The translations under genes and the position numbers were made by a program. The notes below the pieces were generated by a model that did not search any database, was not told the DNA's origin, and saw nothing but the letters and a program-made list of their open reading frames with translations. From assembly GCF_900177675.1 (NCBI RefSeq), contig NZ_FXWM01000002.1:412001-476000 (forward strand): a stretch of DNA of 64,000 bases, written 5' to 3'. The stretch is from Bacillus sp. OV166 (GTDB lineage Bacteria > Bacillota > Bacilli > Bacillales > Cytobacillaceae). This document shows, piece after piece, positions 45,291 to 54,722 of this stretch (positions are counted from its first letter, which is position 1; every line of letters begins with the position of its first letter).

Positions 45291-46146
45291 ATGCACCAGT
45301 ATTGGTATGTGAATTCAAAGGGGAGCGGGCAGCTATATAATAACCAAATTTCAGTACCACCATTATATTCACAGCCCCAAACACCCAAACTTGGAGGAAT
45401 AAATAGTCTTGGGATTTCCGAGGGTTGGAGTGGTCGAGTCTATCCGGCTGGTTGGAAGAGTCCCGGGTATTTAAGGTGTTTGATCGTATGGAACAACCTG
45501 TTAATTGGACTTCTCCCGCCGGCCAAATGGGTTTGACAGTACAAGAGCCTTCTTTCGGTTGGACAACACCGGCTGACCATGAGAGCTTTACACCCCATGG
45601 ACACAACGGGAATTCGATGCCGCCGGTTGAGCATGATGATTTGGAGGCGAAGGTGCAGCCGGCCATACGGGTTTCAACTCCCAAAAACAGCCCACTCCTT
45701 GGGCACAACCAATCAATTATGCGGGCATGTTCGCACAAGGACATCCGGCAAGTTGGGCTCCATCAGCTGGCCATGCGGGTTTCAATTCCCAAAAACAGCC
45801 CCTCCCTTGGGCGCAACCGGTCAATCATGCAGGGATGTTCGCACAAGGACATCTCGCCGCTTTGCTGCCGTCGACCGCTAATCCTTTTGGTGATCGTGAT
45901 GGAGGAAGAAGTAGAGAAAATATTGTAGATTCCTTTATAAATAGATTTGGTATTGATGATATCCGAGCATTAGCTTTGGTTGATGCCTCCTTTTGTATGG
46001 ATATTGGTACTTATTTAGTTTATAAACCCGAAGATGATAATGAGTTTCACGCTGAAATTCATAATTCTCCTGAAAAGGTCTCTTTAACCTCTTCTCAAGC
46101 AAGGAAACTAGCTGAACATTGTACTATAGTTTATCAATCATCTTAA
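45291..46146 (+). pseudogene. Repeat-bearing hypothetical gene spread over three frames
   Basis: GAGGGG precedes an ATG at 45291 reading MHQYWYVNSKGSGQLYNN. The sense continues in a second frame from about 45475 (DRMEQPVNWTSPAGQMGLTV) and a third from about 45650. There, a roughly 30-residue unit GFNSQKQPxPWAQPxN/AGMFAQGH occurs twice. It ends with a distinct domain (ENIVDSFINRFGIDDIRALA to EHCTIVYQSS). Two frameshifts are needed to join it. The Pro/Gln/Trp repeats suggest a surface or coat-like protein, but I recognise no family. Confidence 0.6.
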
Positions 46147-46149
46147 TTT

Positions 46150-46182
46150 TAAGCCCTCTCTAAAATGAGAAGGTTTTTTTAT
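46150..46182 (+). terminator. Probable terminator
   Basis: CCCTCTCTAAAATGAGAAGG followed by TTTTTTTATTT just after the stop at 46146. Confidence 0.6.
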
Positions 46183-46210
46183 TTCGCAAATCTTTCACTA
46201 GGTATTTGTC

Positions 46211-46244
46211 AATTATTGTCTAATTTATAAGTTAGACAATAATT
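46211..46244. repeat. Perfect 13-bp inverted repeat
   Basis: AATTATTGTCTAA and TTAGACAATAATT separated by TTTATAAG. It lies between the repeat-bearing gene and the second tyrosine recombinase. It could be a recombinase core site, an operator or a weak hairpin. Confidence 0.5.
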
Positions 46245-46358
46245 AGGAAGTGATACGATTTAACCATACTTTGCTTTTGATGTATTTCAAATATCCAAAT
46301 ATAATTATCGTGGTATTTAAAATTGATAAAATAACTCACTTTACTGGAGATTTAAACT

Positions 46359-46439
46359 ATGAACATATATACACATGAAGTAGGCAACTTAACCTCTCAG
46401 GAAGCCCTTGAAAAATGCTTTCAATGTATCCTCCAATAA
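46359..46439 (+). CDS. Possible 26-aa peptide
   Basis: GGAG lies nine bases before an ATG reading MNIYTHEVGNLTSQEALEKC then FQCILQ and a stop. The ribosome binding site and reasonable composition are the only support; it may be the start of a truncated gene. Confidence 0.25.
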   Translation: MNIYTHEVGNLTSQEALEKCFQCILQ

Positions 46440-46563
46440 CTTCAAATATTCCTAATTGGATTTTCTGACTACCATCATACGACGAAATTAGATGAGTAGT
46501 GGTACATAATAGAAAAGATAATTTCATTTAAATGCAAATCTTCAACGCACTAAAAATTGTAAA

Positions 46564-47511
46564 TTATAAATTCTTCAAAATGCTGCTCGCATTGTTTTTG
46601 TATCGTAAGCCTGCCTGAACGTAGCGATCAACCATCTCCCTGGTTTTATGACCTGTTTGTTTCATAATCGCAATTTCTGTCATTCCCATCATTGCTGCAC
46701 TTGTTGATAATCCACTTCTTAAACTATGTGCTGCAAAGTCATTTATATCCATCCCGAGTTCCCCGATATATTTTTTTATAATAAGTGCTATGGATTTATC
46801 ACTCAACCTTTCCTTGATATTTCCATGCCGATCAATTGAACGAAACAAAGCACCGGAAGTAATTGTCCCTAGCTTAATCCACTCTTGAGTTGCTTTAACT
46901 GGACAAAATTCGCTATATGTATAAACGACTCCTTTTATAAGATCATCATTCATTGTTTTGGTTTCTCGAACTCGTACGTCCATACCAAAGTCGTTAATCT
47001 GTAAATCTTCTATATTAATAGCCACAAGTTCTGAACGTCGGCTTGCAAGGGCAAAACCTAACAATAGGATCGCCTTATCCCTTACACCAATCAGAGTTGA
47101 GGTGTCAATCTTAGCGATTAGGGAAGGAAGGACCTGCAGCATTAGTGCCTTTTTCGGTTCTTGCCGAGTACCGATTTCTCTTTTTATCCCTTCCAATAAG
47201 GCTTGAACTTCAACTTGTTTGGCAGGTGGAAGATGATGTTTGAATTTATGCGCCATATTAATAGAAGAAACTCGTCTTCTTATAGTCGAATATTTATGTG
47301 TCGTTGCCAATTCAGATAAATAAAGGCATAGTGTACCTGCGGATGCAGGAATAGGATCTCGCGCATTCAACTCACACCATTCAGTGAAATTCTTCCAGTC
47401 CGACGCGTAACTTTTCTGGGTGTTTTTACTTTTAGAGTTTTGTATGTAGAATTTAGTTTTTTCCAGTTTTTCTTTATCAATCTGAAAAAATTTTCCACTT
47501 TCAGTTAACAT
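46564..47511 (-). CDS. Second tyrosine recombinase (XerD/integrase-like)
   Basis: A 315-residue recombinase with core-binding domain (about 20-110) and catalytic domain: Arg158/159 (ALASRRSELVAI), His262/Arg265 (AHSLRSG), His288 (TGHKT) and Tyr297 (MVDRYVQAG). AHSLRSGLSTSAA is typical of the recombinases found on plasmids and islands. It is unlike the 7002-8117 enzyme in length and sequence. An inverted repeat stands before its promoter. Confidence 0.9.
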   Translation of the reverse strand: MLTESGKFFQIDKEKLEKTKFYIQNSKSKNTQKSYASDWKNFTEWCELNARDPIPASAGTLCLYLSELATTHKYSTIRRRVSSINMAHKFKHHLPPAKQVEVQALLEGIKREIGTRQEPKKALMLQVLPSLIAKIDTSTLIGVRDKAILLLGFALASRRSELVAINIEDLQINDFGMDVRVRETKTMNDDLIKGVVYTYSEFCPVKATQEWIKLGTITSGALFRSIDRHGNIKERLSDKSIALIIKKYIGELGMDINDFAAHSLRSGLSTSAAMMGMTEIAIMKQTGHKTREMVDRYVQAGLRYKNNASSILKNL

Positions 47512-47549
47512 AATCGAACCTCCTTAACTGCTGGTTTTTCTGGCTCTAA

Positions 47550-47576
47550 GTTCCGATAACTATATATTATCGGAAC
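47550..47576. promoter_or_regulatory. Inverted repeat upstream of second recombinase
   Basis: GTTCCGATAA and TTATCGGAAC separated by CTATATA, 39 bases before the recombinase start. It could be an operator or crossover core. GAGGTTCGATT before the ATG holds the ribosome binding site. Confidence 0.5.
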
Positions 47577-47792
47577 TCAGTACCTCCGTAAATATTAAAA
47601 TCAAAAATTCAATCTTATTAAAGAAAAAATATCTAAAAAAATCCATGTAATAAAATAGACCTTTCACTTAAGGTTTGTTGTTTGCATTCCTGCTCTTAAA
47701 CAATAGAAAAATATAAAGAAGGTATAAATGAAAAACCGTCTATGGTGGGATAAATGGTTTGAAAGATTATCATTAAAAGTCACTATGATAAA

Positions 47793-48830
47793 TTATTTAC
47801 TTGGATTCGGTTCTAATAAAACTTTAAATGCAGATTTGGAACGAACCATCTCAAAAGCTTCCTCCCACTTTTCTAGTGGCAATTTTGTAGAGATTAGAGG
47901 AAGAACATTAACTTTATTCTGTTCTAGCAGATTTAGTGCACGAATCCAAGATGTTCGTTCAGATGCAAAACCATTTGAAATCTTAATTTCTTTTGTGAGT
48001 GCCATGTCTAAATTAAATTTTATTTCTTTTCCATATAATCCAACTTGAACGTACAATCCTGTTTTCTTTAATAATTTCAAACAATTTCGTGAGGATGACT
48101 CAATTCCAGCGCATTCAAATGCAACATCAAACCCCTTACCCTTTGTTATCTGGTTTACTCTCTCTTCGACGTGTTCTTCGTCTATAATAATAGTGTCGTA
48201 TGCACCCAAGTCTTTTGCTAATTGTAACCGTTCACGATCCACCGAAGTTCCTATCACGATGACATTTCCGCCAGAAGCTATTGCAACTTGCATTGTAAGT
48301 AATCCAATTGCACCTGGACCGGACACTAATACAAAGTCTCCTGCTAAGACACTACCACGCTCTACTACACATCGGACCATACAAGCTAAAGGTTCACATA
48401 ACGCTGCTTCATCCATCGTTACATTTTCTGGAATGCGGAATGCTAAATGAGCTGGAATGACCATATATTCCGAGAACGCCCCATTCACACCTGAACCAAT
48501 TGACTTTCTTTCTTCACAAAGCATTACTAATCCTTCATAGCAGTAATTACACTTTCCACAGCTTTTTGCTGCTGTTAAGGAAACTACTCTATCGCCAATT
48601 TTAAAATCAGTTACATCCGCCCCAACTTCAACAACAATTCCAGAGTATTCATGTCCCATTGTCACTGGATAATTGGCAGGATATTCATCGGCAATGATAT
48701 GAAGGTCGGTTCCACATATCCCAGCTGCATGAATTTTTACTTTTATCTCGGAGGCTTTTACAATTGGTTCATCTAATTCAACAAGCCCCACATTGTGAAA
48801 TCCTTCTCCCTTTTTAACTAACGCTTTCAT
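47793..48830 (-). CDS. Zinc-dependent medium-chain alcohol/polyol dehydrogenase
   Basis: A 345-residue MDR dehydrogenase oxidising a sugar alcohol or reducing the matching ketose or aldehyde with NAD(P). Catalytic zinc ligands are Cys in GICGTDLH and His-Glu in GHEYSGIVVE. The structural zinc lobe has CGKCNYCYEGLVMLC, and the nucleotide fold is VSGPGAIGLLTMQVA. The closest relatives are sorbitol, threonine and galactitol dehydrogenases; the substrate is not set by sequence. It is the last gene of the minus-strand carbohydrate cluster. Confidence 0.85.
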   Translation of the reverse strand: MKALVKKGEGFHNVGLVELDEPIVKASEIKVKIHAAGICGTDLHIIADEYPANYPVTMGHEYSGIVVEVGADVTDFKIGDRVVSLTAAKSCGKCNYCYEGLVMLCEERKSIGSGVNGAFSEYMVIPAHLAFRIPENVTMDEAALCEPLACMVRCVVERGSVLAGDFVLVSGPGAIGLLTMQVAIASGGNVIVIGTSVDRERLQLAKDLGAYDTIIIDEEHVEERVNQITKGKGFDVAFECAGIESSSRNCLKLLKKTGLYVQVGLYGKEIKFNLDMALTKEIKISNGFASERTSWIRALNLLEQNKVNVLPLISTKLPLEKWEEAFEMVRSKSAFKVLLEPNPSK

Positions 48831-49034
48831 AATTTTCCCCTTTCAATTCCAATTTCGTTTCGCATTTAAATTTTAATTTAAATGGATTCTTCTATTGCTT
48901 GTTCTACTAACTCTAAATATTTTTTTGTGTAATTGAAGATATATGAAAGACTACCATGTTTAGAAACTTCTAAACTTAACCTTAGTTCGATAACCTTTTT
49001 TGTTCTGATTTAATTGATTTTTTGAATCAGAACA

Positions 49035-49879
49035 TTATGCTTTGTTTGAAGAACCTAATTCACGGATTTTATCAATAACCGCTTCTCTAATCGCTTCACG
49101 CCCTAGACCAATGAATTTACGTGGATCATATACATCAAAATCTGTATTCAACTTCGTCCGAACTGCTTTAGTAAAAGCTATTTGATTTTCAGTATTGACA
49201 TTAATTTTTGCCGTTCCTAATGAAATTGATTTTTTAATTTGTTCAGTCGGGATACCCGTACCTCCATGTAAAATTAACGGTAGCTCAATAGTCTCACAAA
49301 TTTCTTTCATTTCCTTAAAAACTAAGTTTGGCGCCCCTTTGTAAGGACCATGAACAGATCCTAAATGCCGGAGCAAGGCAATCAATACCAGTAAGTCTAA
49401 CTAACTTCCTTACATTCTTTCGGATCAGCATAAATGACACCATCAGCAATTACATCGTCATCTTGTCCTCCAACCGTTCCTAATTCAGCTTCTACTGATA
49501 CCTCTCGTTCATATGCATAATAAACTACTTGTCTAGTTATTTTCACATTTTCTTCAAATGGAAGATGAGAAGCGTCAATGATAACCGAAGTAAATCCAGC
49601 ATCAATGGCATCTTTACATTTTACAAAACTTGACCCATGATCCAAATGAATAGCTACAGGAATTGTGATGCCCATTTCATCGATCAGGGCTTCCACCATA
49701 GCAGTTAGCACCTTATAGCTCCCCATATATCGAGATGCTCCTTCCGAAACACCAAGAATAATGGGTGATTTCTCTTCTTCGGCCGCAGCCAAAATGGCCT
49801 GTGTCCATTCTAGATTATTTACGTTGAATTGTCCCACTGCATAGCCTTCTGCTAATGCCTTATTTAACATCTCCTTCAT
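49035..49879 (-). pseudogene. Class II fructose-bisphosphate/tagatose-bisphosphate aldolase, frameshifted
   Basis: Zinc-dependent aldolase cleaving a ketose bisphosphate. The N-terminal frame has FNVNNLEWTQAILAAA, the zinc-site HLDHG and EAELGTVGGQDD, and stops at ECKEVS. The C-terminal frame has GSVHGPYKG, LPLILHGGTGIP and INVNTENQIAFTKA. Between them, at about 49360-49410, LVRLTGIDCLAPA lies in a third phase, so two one-base indels within some 45 bases are needed. The Fba/GatY/KbaY distinction is not possible. Either a dead gene or two sequence errors. Confidence 0.8.
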
Positions 49880-50045
49880 TTAAGTTAACCCATAAGAACC
49901 CTCCCTAAGTAAAAGATCCAAAATACAAAGTGACTTTATCCATTTAAGGATCTTTATGTAAATCAATTATCAATTTTATTTAAACCCTTTTAGAACTGAT
50001 AATCTATTCTAGCTTCATAAATTTGAAGCTTTATAAGCGTATTTT

Positions 50046-50564
50046 TTAATACATCCTTGCAACTATATCATTTATTAAAGATACTGCCTTCCTTGCATTG
50101 AATTCGTTATTGTTAAATTCATTAGTGGCTTCATATGTTGCTATTTTATTGACACGATTTGCGTGCCTTCCCCCTTCAAATGGGGTTGTTAACCATATTT
50201 TTGCAATTTCACGAGCTAAACCTGGACCAATGACACGCTCACCCATAGCTAATATATTCGTATCGTTATGTTCTCTGGTAGCCTTCGCACTAAAGGTATC
50301 ATGCACAAGCGCACAGCGGACCCCCTTTACCTTGTTAGCAGTAATGCTCATTCCAATGCCTGTTCCACATATTAAAATACCACGGTCTACTTCTCCGTTG
50401 GCTACTTTTTCAGCTACCGGAAAAGCATAGTCTGGATAGTCAACTGATTCGCAACTTTCACAACCTAATTCAACATAGGTTATCTTCATTTCTTTCATTA
50501 ATGAAATAATTTCTTGACGAATAAACATACCGCCATGGTCAGATGCAATGGCCAATTTCATCAT
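50046..50564 (-). CDS. RpiB/LacAB-type sugar-phosphate isomerase
   Basis: A 172-residue isomerase interconverting aldose and ketose phosphates (ribose-5-P, galactose-6-P, erythrose- or allose-type substrates). Family motifs are ASDHGGMFIRQEI near residue 7, CGTGIGMSI at about 66-74 and EHNDTNILAMGERVIG at about 98. It is longer than typical RpiB (about 150) at the C terminus. In this cluster it would act on a tetrose or pentose phosphate made by the split transketolase; that is inference. Confidence 0.87.
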   Translation of the reverse strand: MMKLAIASDHGGMFIRQEIISLMKEMKITYVELGCESCESVDYPDYAFPVAEKVANGEVDRGILICGTGIGMSITANKVKGVRCALVHDTFSAKATREHNDTNILAMGERVIGPGLAREIAKIWLTTPFEGGRHANRVNKIATYEATNEFNNNEFNARKAVSLINDIVARMY

Positions 50565-50644
50565 TCTTCCTCCAATCTTCTTTTATTAAGAAAGATTAAT
50601 AGTATTAAAATTTATTATACGAACCGAATGAAAAGTAGTATGTT

Positions 50645-51892
50645 TTATACCAGAACGTGATTATCTTTAGCGTTTTTCAAAAGACGATTTTTTATTTCTT
50701 CAGTATTAACATTCCGTTGTGAAACACCTGTTTCCATTGCAGCTTTAGCAACTGCAGATGCAACATGTGCTGCCACACGCGGATCAAAAGGATCTGGAAT
50801 CACATACTCAGGGTTAAGATCTTCCTCTGAAATCAACTCAGCAATCGCATAAACAGCAGCTAATTTCATTTCTTCATTGATTGCTTTAGCATGAACATCC
50901 AGTGCCCCACGGAAAATCCCAGGGAAAGCTAAAACGTTATTTATCTGATTTGGAAAATCTGAGCGACCAGTTCCTACAACAAACGCTCCTGCCTCTTTTG
51001 CATCTATTGGCATAATTTCTGGTACAGGATTGGCCATTGCAAATATAATGGGGCTATGACGCATGGACCGAACCATCTCCTGAGTAACAGCACCTGCAGC
51101 CGAAACACCAACGAAAACATCAGCTTCAACAAGTGCATCTGATAAAGTTCCTTTTTTGTGTTCTTTGTTAGTTATCCTTGCCATTTCATCTTTAAATGAA
51201 TTCATTCCAACAGAGCGACCTTCATAAATAATTCCATTTGTATCACATAAAATGACATCTTTTACACCCATATTAAGTAACAATTTTACAACCGCCACTC
51301 CGGCCGCCCCAGCACCATTTGCTACCACACGAATATCTTCTATATTTTTGTCTACCAGCTTAAGAGCGTTGATTAGTCCTGCAGCTGTTACAATGGCTGT
51401 ACCGTGCTGATCATCGTGAAAAACGGGAATATTACAGGATTTCCGCAGGCGATCCTCGATTTCAAAACATTGAGGGGCAGCAATATCTTCTAAGTTCACT
51501 CCACCAAAAGTCGGTTCTAATAATTGAACCATTTCAACAATTTTATCGGTGTCTGTTGTATCAAGACAAATTGGAAACGCATCCACATCTGCGAATGATT
51601 TAAAGAGTAATGCTTTCCCTTCCATCACAGGCATAGCTGCTTTCGGCCCAATATTTCCAAGACCAAGTACCGCTGTACCATCTGAAACAACAGCAACAAG
51701 ATTTCCCTTACTCGTATAATCATAGACTTTTTCCTCATCTTGATAAATTTCAATACAAGGTTCTGCCACACCAGGTGAATAAGCAAGACTTAAATCTCGG
51801 CCGTTGCGTACTTCTACTTTTGAATAGATACCAAGTTTCCCTTTATTTTTCTTATGCATTTCTAGGGACTGTTCCCGTAATGTCAATGTCAT
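50645..51892 (-). CDS. NAD(P)-dependent malic enzyme
   Basis: Decarboxylates malate to pyruvate. The start is set at ATG 51892 (MTLTLREQSLEMHKKNKGKL), as in short bacterial malic enzymes; the frame stays open to 52003 but that part looks unnatural. Motifs: SLAYSPGVAEPC, VSDGTAVLGLGNIGP, DIAAPQCFEIE, FHDDQHGTAIV and GAGAAGVAVVKLL for the dinucleotide. About 415 residues. Its place inside a sugar cluster may serve pyruvate or NAD(P)H supply. Confidence 0.93.
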   Translation of the reverse strand: MTLTLREQSLEMHKKNKGKLGIYSKVEVRNGRDLSLAYSPGVAEPCIEIYQDEEKVYDYTSKGNLVAVVSDGTAVLGLGNIGPKAAMPVMEGKALLFKSFADVDAFPICLDTTDTDKIVEMVQLLEPTFGGVNLEDIAAPQCFEIEDRLRKSCNIPVFHDDQHGTAIVTAAGLINALKLVDKNIEDIRVVANGAGAAGVAVVKLLLNMGVKDVILCDTNGIIYEGRSVGMNSFKDEMARITNKEHKKGTLSDALVEADVFVGVSAAGAVTQEMVRSMRHSPIIFAMANPVPEIMPIDAKEAGAFVVGTGRSDFPNQINNVLAFPGIFRGALDVHAKAINEEMKLAAVYAIAELISEEDLNPEYVIPDPFDPRVAAHVASAVAKAAMETGVSQRNVNTEEIKNRLLKNAKDNHVLV

Positions 51893-52218
51893 AACCTCTT
51901 TCGTAATAAATTTTCTATGGCAAAAAGAATTGGAAGTCATAATCGCAAAACTTATTTTTTGTCTGAAAATGAATTTTTCCATCACGATGATTGCATGTAT
52001 CACCTCCCGAAAGGAATGTGTGGTGAAATATTCGTATCTGCTCTTTTTTGATTTAAATTTATTATTTAGTTGCTGAAAACGGCACTTTATTAATTTTTGT
52101 TTTTATTTTTCTTATTTTCTTGACGCTCAAAGCAATTTTAATAGATAATTTTTGAAAGGCTTTTGAACTCGTATTTTTCTAAACTAGTAGTTTTTTGCAT
52201 CAGTGTGGCATTGTTCTC

Positions 52219-52401
52219 TCAATACGGAATAGAACGTACTTCTTGCATCATTTTTTGTAACATCGTAATTTCTTTATCTAATTGTTTACTAAGATCGATG
52301 GTACTCGTATCTGTAAGCCCTTTATTTTTTGCTAATTTATATAAATCTTTGCGATATTCACCTATACGTTTATGACATTCTAGTGCCGTTCTCAACAACA
52401 T
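52219..52401 (-). CDS. Spo0E-family aspartyl-phosphate phosphatase
   Basis: A 60-residue protein: IGEYRKDLYKLAKNKGLTDT followed by LSKQLDKEI, the SxELD-type motif of Spo0E proteins. These remove phosphate from Spo0A and delay sporulation. AAGGAGAT lies ahead of the ATG. The Glu of the canonical SQELD is Gln here (SKQLD), which could alter activity. Confidence 0.8.
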   Translation of the reverse strand: MLLRTALECHKRIGEYRKDLYKLAKNKGLTDTSTIDLSKQLDKEITMLQKMMQEVRSIPY

Positions 52402-52515
52402 ATCCTTATCTCCTTTTTCTTATTTTGTAAGTGAAGTCTAAAAAAGCCTTTCCATTTCAATGTTGTTATTGAAAAACAAACTATATTTTAAATAATCCTT
52501 CGTACTTTCTTAAAG

Positions 52516-53193
52516 TTAAACATGCCTTAAAGAAAATAGCTCTTTAAGTTCAGCAACGTTTACTTCCGCTAATGAAGCCACAACTCTATCTGCTTGTGTA
52601 AGATCCATGTTTATTTGTTTATGTCTTACTCCAATACAATGCATATTGGCAGTTTTAGCGGCTGTTAGACCATTAAAGGAATCCTCAAAAATTATACAGT
52701 TTGATACAAATACCCCCAGTTTTTCAGCTGCATGTAGAAAAATCTGTGGATCTGGCTTTCCCCTTTCAAAGTCTTCACCTGAAATAACTTCATCAAAATA
52801 TTCTCTTAATTCACATTGATCCATTACTGTTTGTATTCTTCTCATTTCAGAAGAGGATGCTAAAGCAGTAGGAATACCATGTTTCTTTAAAGATCTTAAT
52901 AAGGGTAATACTCCTGGAAACAACAGTTGCTTATAATCCCATTCTTTCTGTGAAAATATTTTATGTTGCAATTCAATAAGCTCATCAACGCTTTGCGACA
53001 AAGAATACTTTTCTTTTAAAATTGACCATTTTCTTTTGGCCGTTCCACCCATATAGCTACGTTGTGTAATCTCGTCTACCTGAATATCCAGTTTCTTAAA
53101 TATCTCTTGGTTATACCTTCTATACACTGGCTCAGTATCGACAATTACCCCATCCATATCGAATATAACTGCTAAATTGGACACTATTTTCAC
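52516..53193 (-). CDS. HAD hydrolase, beta-phosphoglucomutase-like
   Basis: A 225-residue HAD-superfamily protein with nucleophile DMDGVIVDTEP (Asp at about 11), a helical cap, ALASSSEMRRI (motif II), GKPDPQIFLHAA (motif III Lys) and IIFEDSFNGLTAA (motif IV). It resembles sugar-phosphate phosphatases and beta-phosphoglucomutases. Likely removes or moves phosphate on a pathway sugar. Spacing suggests its own promoter. Confidence 0.85.
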   Translation of the reverse strand: MKIVSNLAVIFDMDGVIVDTEPVYRRYNQEIFKKLDIQVDEITQRSYMGGTAKRKWSILKEKYSLSQSVDELIELQHKIFSQKEWDYKQLLFPGVLPLLRSLKKHGIPTALASSSEMRRIQTVMDQCELREYFDEVISGEDFERGKPDPQIFLHAAEKLGVFVSNCIIFEDSFNGLTAAKTANMHCIGVRHKQINMDLTQADRVVASLAEVNVAELKELFSLRHV

Positions 53194-53226
53194 CTTCCCA
53201 TCTTCTTTTCAACTAAAGTCAGAGTA

Positions 53227-53397
53227 CTAATTTCTAAGTTTAGAATCTTGTTCAATACCTTTGTCATCATTACATCTTTTTTCATTACAACGAGAATAGT
53301 AAAATCCAACTTTCTCTGAACTAAATGTATCCAAGAGGCGTCCACACTTATCACAAATAATAGAACCTAGTACTAATGTGTTTTCTGAAACTGACAT
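53227..53397 (-). CDS. SR1P-like small peptide
   Basis: A 56-residue protein with LGSIICDKCGRLLDTFSSEK then VGFYYSRC, matching the SR1P (GapA-binding peptide) layout of CxxC, FxxEKV and a second Cys pair (SRCNEKRC). In B. subtilis SR1P, encoded on sRNA SR1, binds GapA. The C-terminal tail (NDDKGIEQDSKLRN) is longer than usual. AAGGGA lies upstream of the ATG. It sits beside the PFK-family gene, in a glycolysis-like context. Confidence 0.7.
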   Translation of the reverse strand: MSVSENTLVLGSIICDKCGRLLDTFSSEKVGFYYSRCNEKRCNDDKGIEQDSKLRN

Positions 53398-53481
53398 AAT
53401 TGATCATCCCTTCAATGTTAGTTAAATCAAAATTAATTGTTAACCCTAATGCAATGTCTTTATCACCTTAAAACCAACTAT

Positions 53482-54681
53482 TTATATGACACGCCCATAA
53501 ACAGGAAGACCGTTCTCCAAAGGAAGCAACAATTCACCCTGGATAATCGGACGTACGTAGTCAATAAATTCTTGGGACATGGAACAGTTTTCTTGATCAT
53601 ACCAACTTATTGGTACAAAGCGTTCTTTTCCTCCAACCTCTCTTAACGGTACTGTTTTATAAGAAATTTTATACTCTGTTAGATCTTCTCGACTTATTCC
53701 AATCATAACTCCTGTATAATTTTTCTTTGCAAAAGACCAGGCTTCTATTCCAACCTTGTAGGCTTCCGATACATCTGTTTTTGCAGCAAATATCATACTG
53801 CTTCGCTGCCAAGTACTAGGTAAAATAACATGTGAATGGATATCTGTTTCCTCTTTGATAATATTATTTAAATATGAAGAAACCCCCCCAAGCTTAGGAC
53901 GACCAAGGATATCAAAGTTAAGGTCATTTCCTGAAATTAGGTTACACTTATGATCTTTAATCCCTTCTGAGACCACTACAACTGCACTCTTTTTTTCTAG
54001 ATTTAAAGATTGAATTCTACTTATAAAGTCATTCTCATCAAACGGTACTTCCGGAATATATATTAAATCTTGACAATTGCCCCCTACATCTCCGACCAAT
54101 GAACAAGCTCCTGCTAACCAACCAGTATGACGACCCATTGTTTCTATTATTGTAATACGGTTACTTACCATATAACTTTTCATGTCCATCTTAATATCAA
54201 GCATACAAGTGGCTAAAAATTTTGCAGCGCTTCCAAAACCAGGTGAATGATCGGTACCCATTAAATCATTATCTATTGACTTAGGGACACCAATTACAAT
54301 TAATTCATAACCGACTTTTTTTGCTTGGTCATTAATCATTTGAGCAACATTCATGGAACCATTTCCGCCAATACAAAAGAAGTATCGAATATCCTTTTTT
54401 TTCATTACATTTAATATATTTTCGATATCTGTGACAGTGAGCTTATACCGCCACGATCCAAGCGCAGCACCAGGTGTCCAACGTAAACGATGACGATCCT
54501 CGTTAGACATGTTACTTAAATTCACAAAAGATCCATTTAGCAATCCATGTAATCCTCCTACTGCTCCATAAATCTGTCCCTTAAAAGATGAATCAAGCGC
54601 TCCATTTATGATTCCGATTAATGAGTTATTAATAACAGCTGTGGGACCCCCAGATTGAACAATTAGACAATTCCCATTCAT
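53482..54681 (-). CDS. PFK-A superfamily sugar-phosphate kinase (PPi- or ATP-dependent)
   Basis: A 399-residue phosphofructokinase-type enzyme. QSGGPTAVINNSLIGI starts the fold, IGGNGSMNVAQ (about 104-114) replaces the usual GGDGS or GGDDS, and PKSIDNDLMGTDH and IETMGRHTGWLAG follow. PKSIDND is like pyrophosphate-dependent enzymes, whereas Gly at the second variable position is like ATP enzymes. Donor and substrate are open. Two TTAAGCGCTT-type sites lie upstream. Confidence 0.85.
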   Translation of the reverse strand: MNGNCLIVQSGGPTAVINNSLIGIINGALDSSFKGQIYGAVGGLHGLLNGSFVNLSNMSNEDRHRLRWTPGAALGSWRYKLTVTDIENILNVMKKKDIRYFFCIGGNGSMNVAQMINDQAKKVGYELIVIGVPKSIDNDLMGTDHSPGFGSAAKFLATCMLDIKMDMKSYMVSNRITIIETMGRHTGWLAGACSLVGDVGGNCQDLIYIPEVPFDENDFISRIQSLNLEKKSAVVVVSEGIKDHKCNLISGNDLNFDILGRPKLGGVSSYLNNIIKEETDIHSHVILPSTWQRSSMIFAAKTDVSEAYKVGIEAWSFAKKNYTGVMIGISREDLTEYKISYKTVPLREVGGKERFVPISWYDQENCSMSQEFIDYVRPIIQGELLLPLENGLPVYGRVI

Positions 54682-54722
54682 AAGCTTTTCTTCCTTTCGT
54701 TATTCCACTCGGTTAATTTTAG

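Noticed and set aside
45217..45744. 175-residue minus-strand frame
   Set aside because: It is the shadow of the repeat-bearing plus-strand gene. The Pro/Trp repeat makes sense only on the plus strand.
51893..52003. N-terminal extension of malic enzyme
   Set aside because: The extra residues look non-natural, and family members begin near MTLTLREQ. The region more likely contains the promoter and leader.
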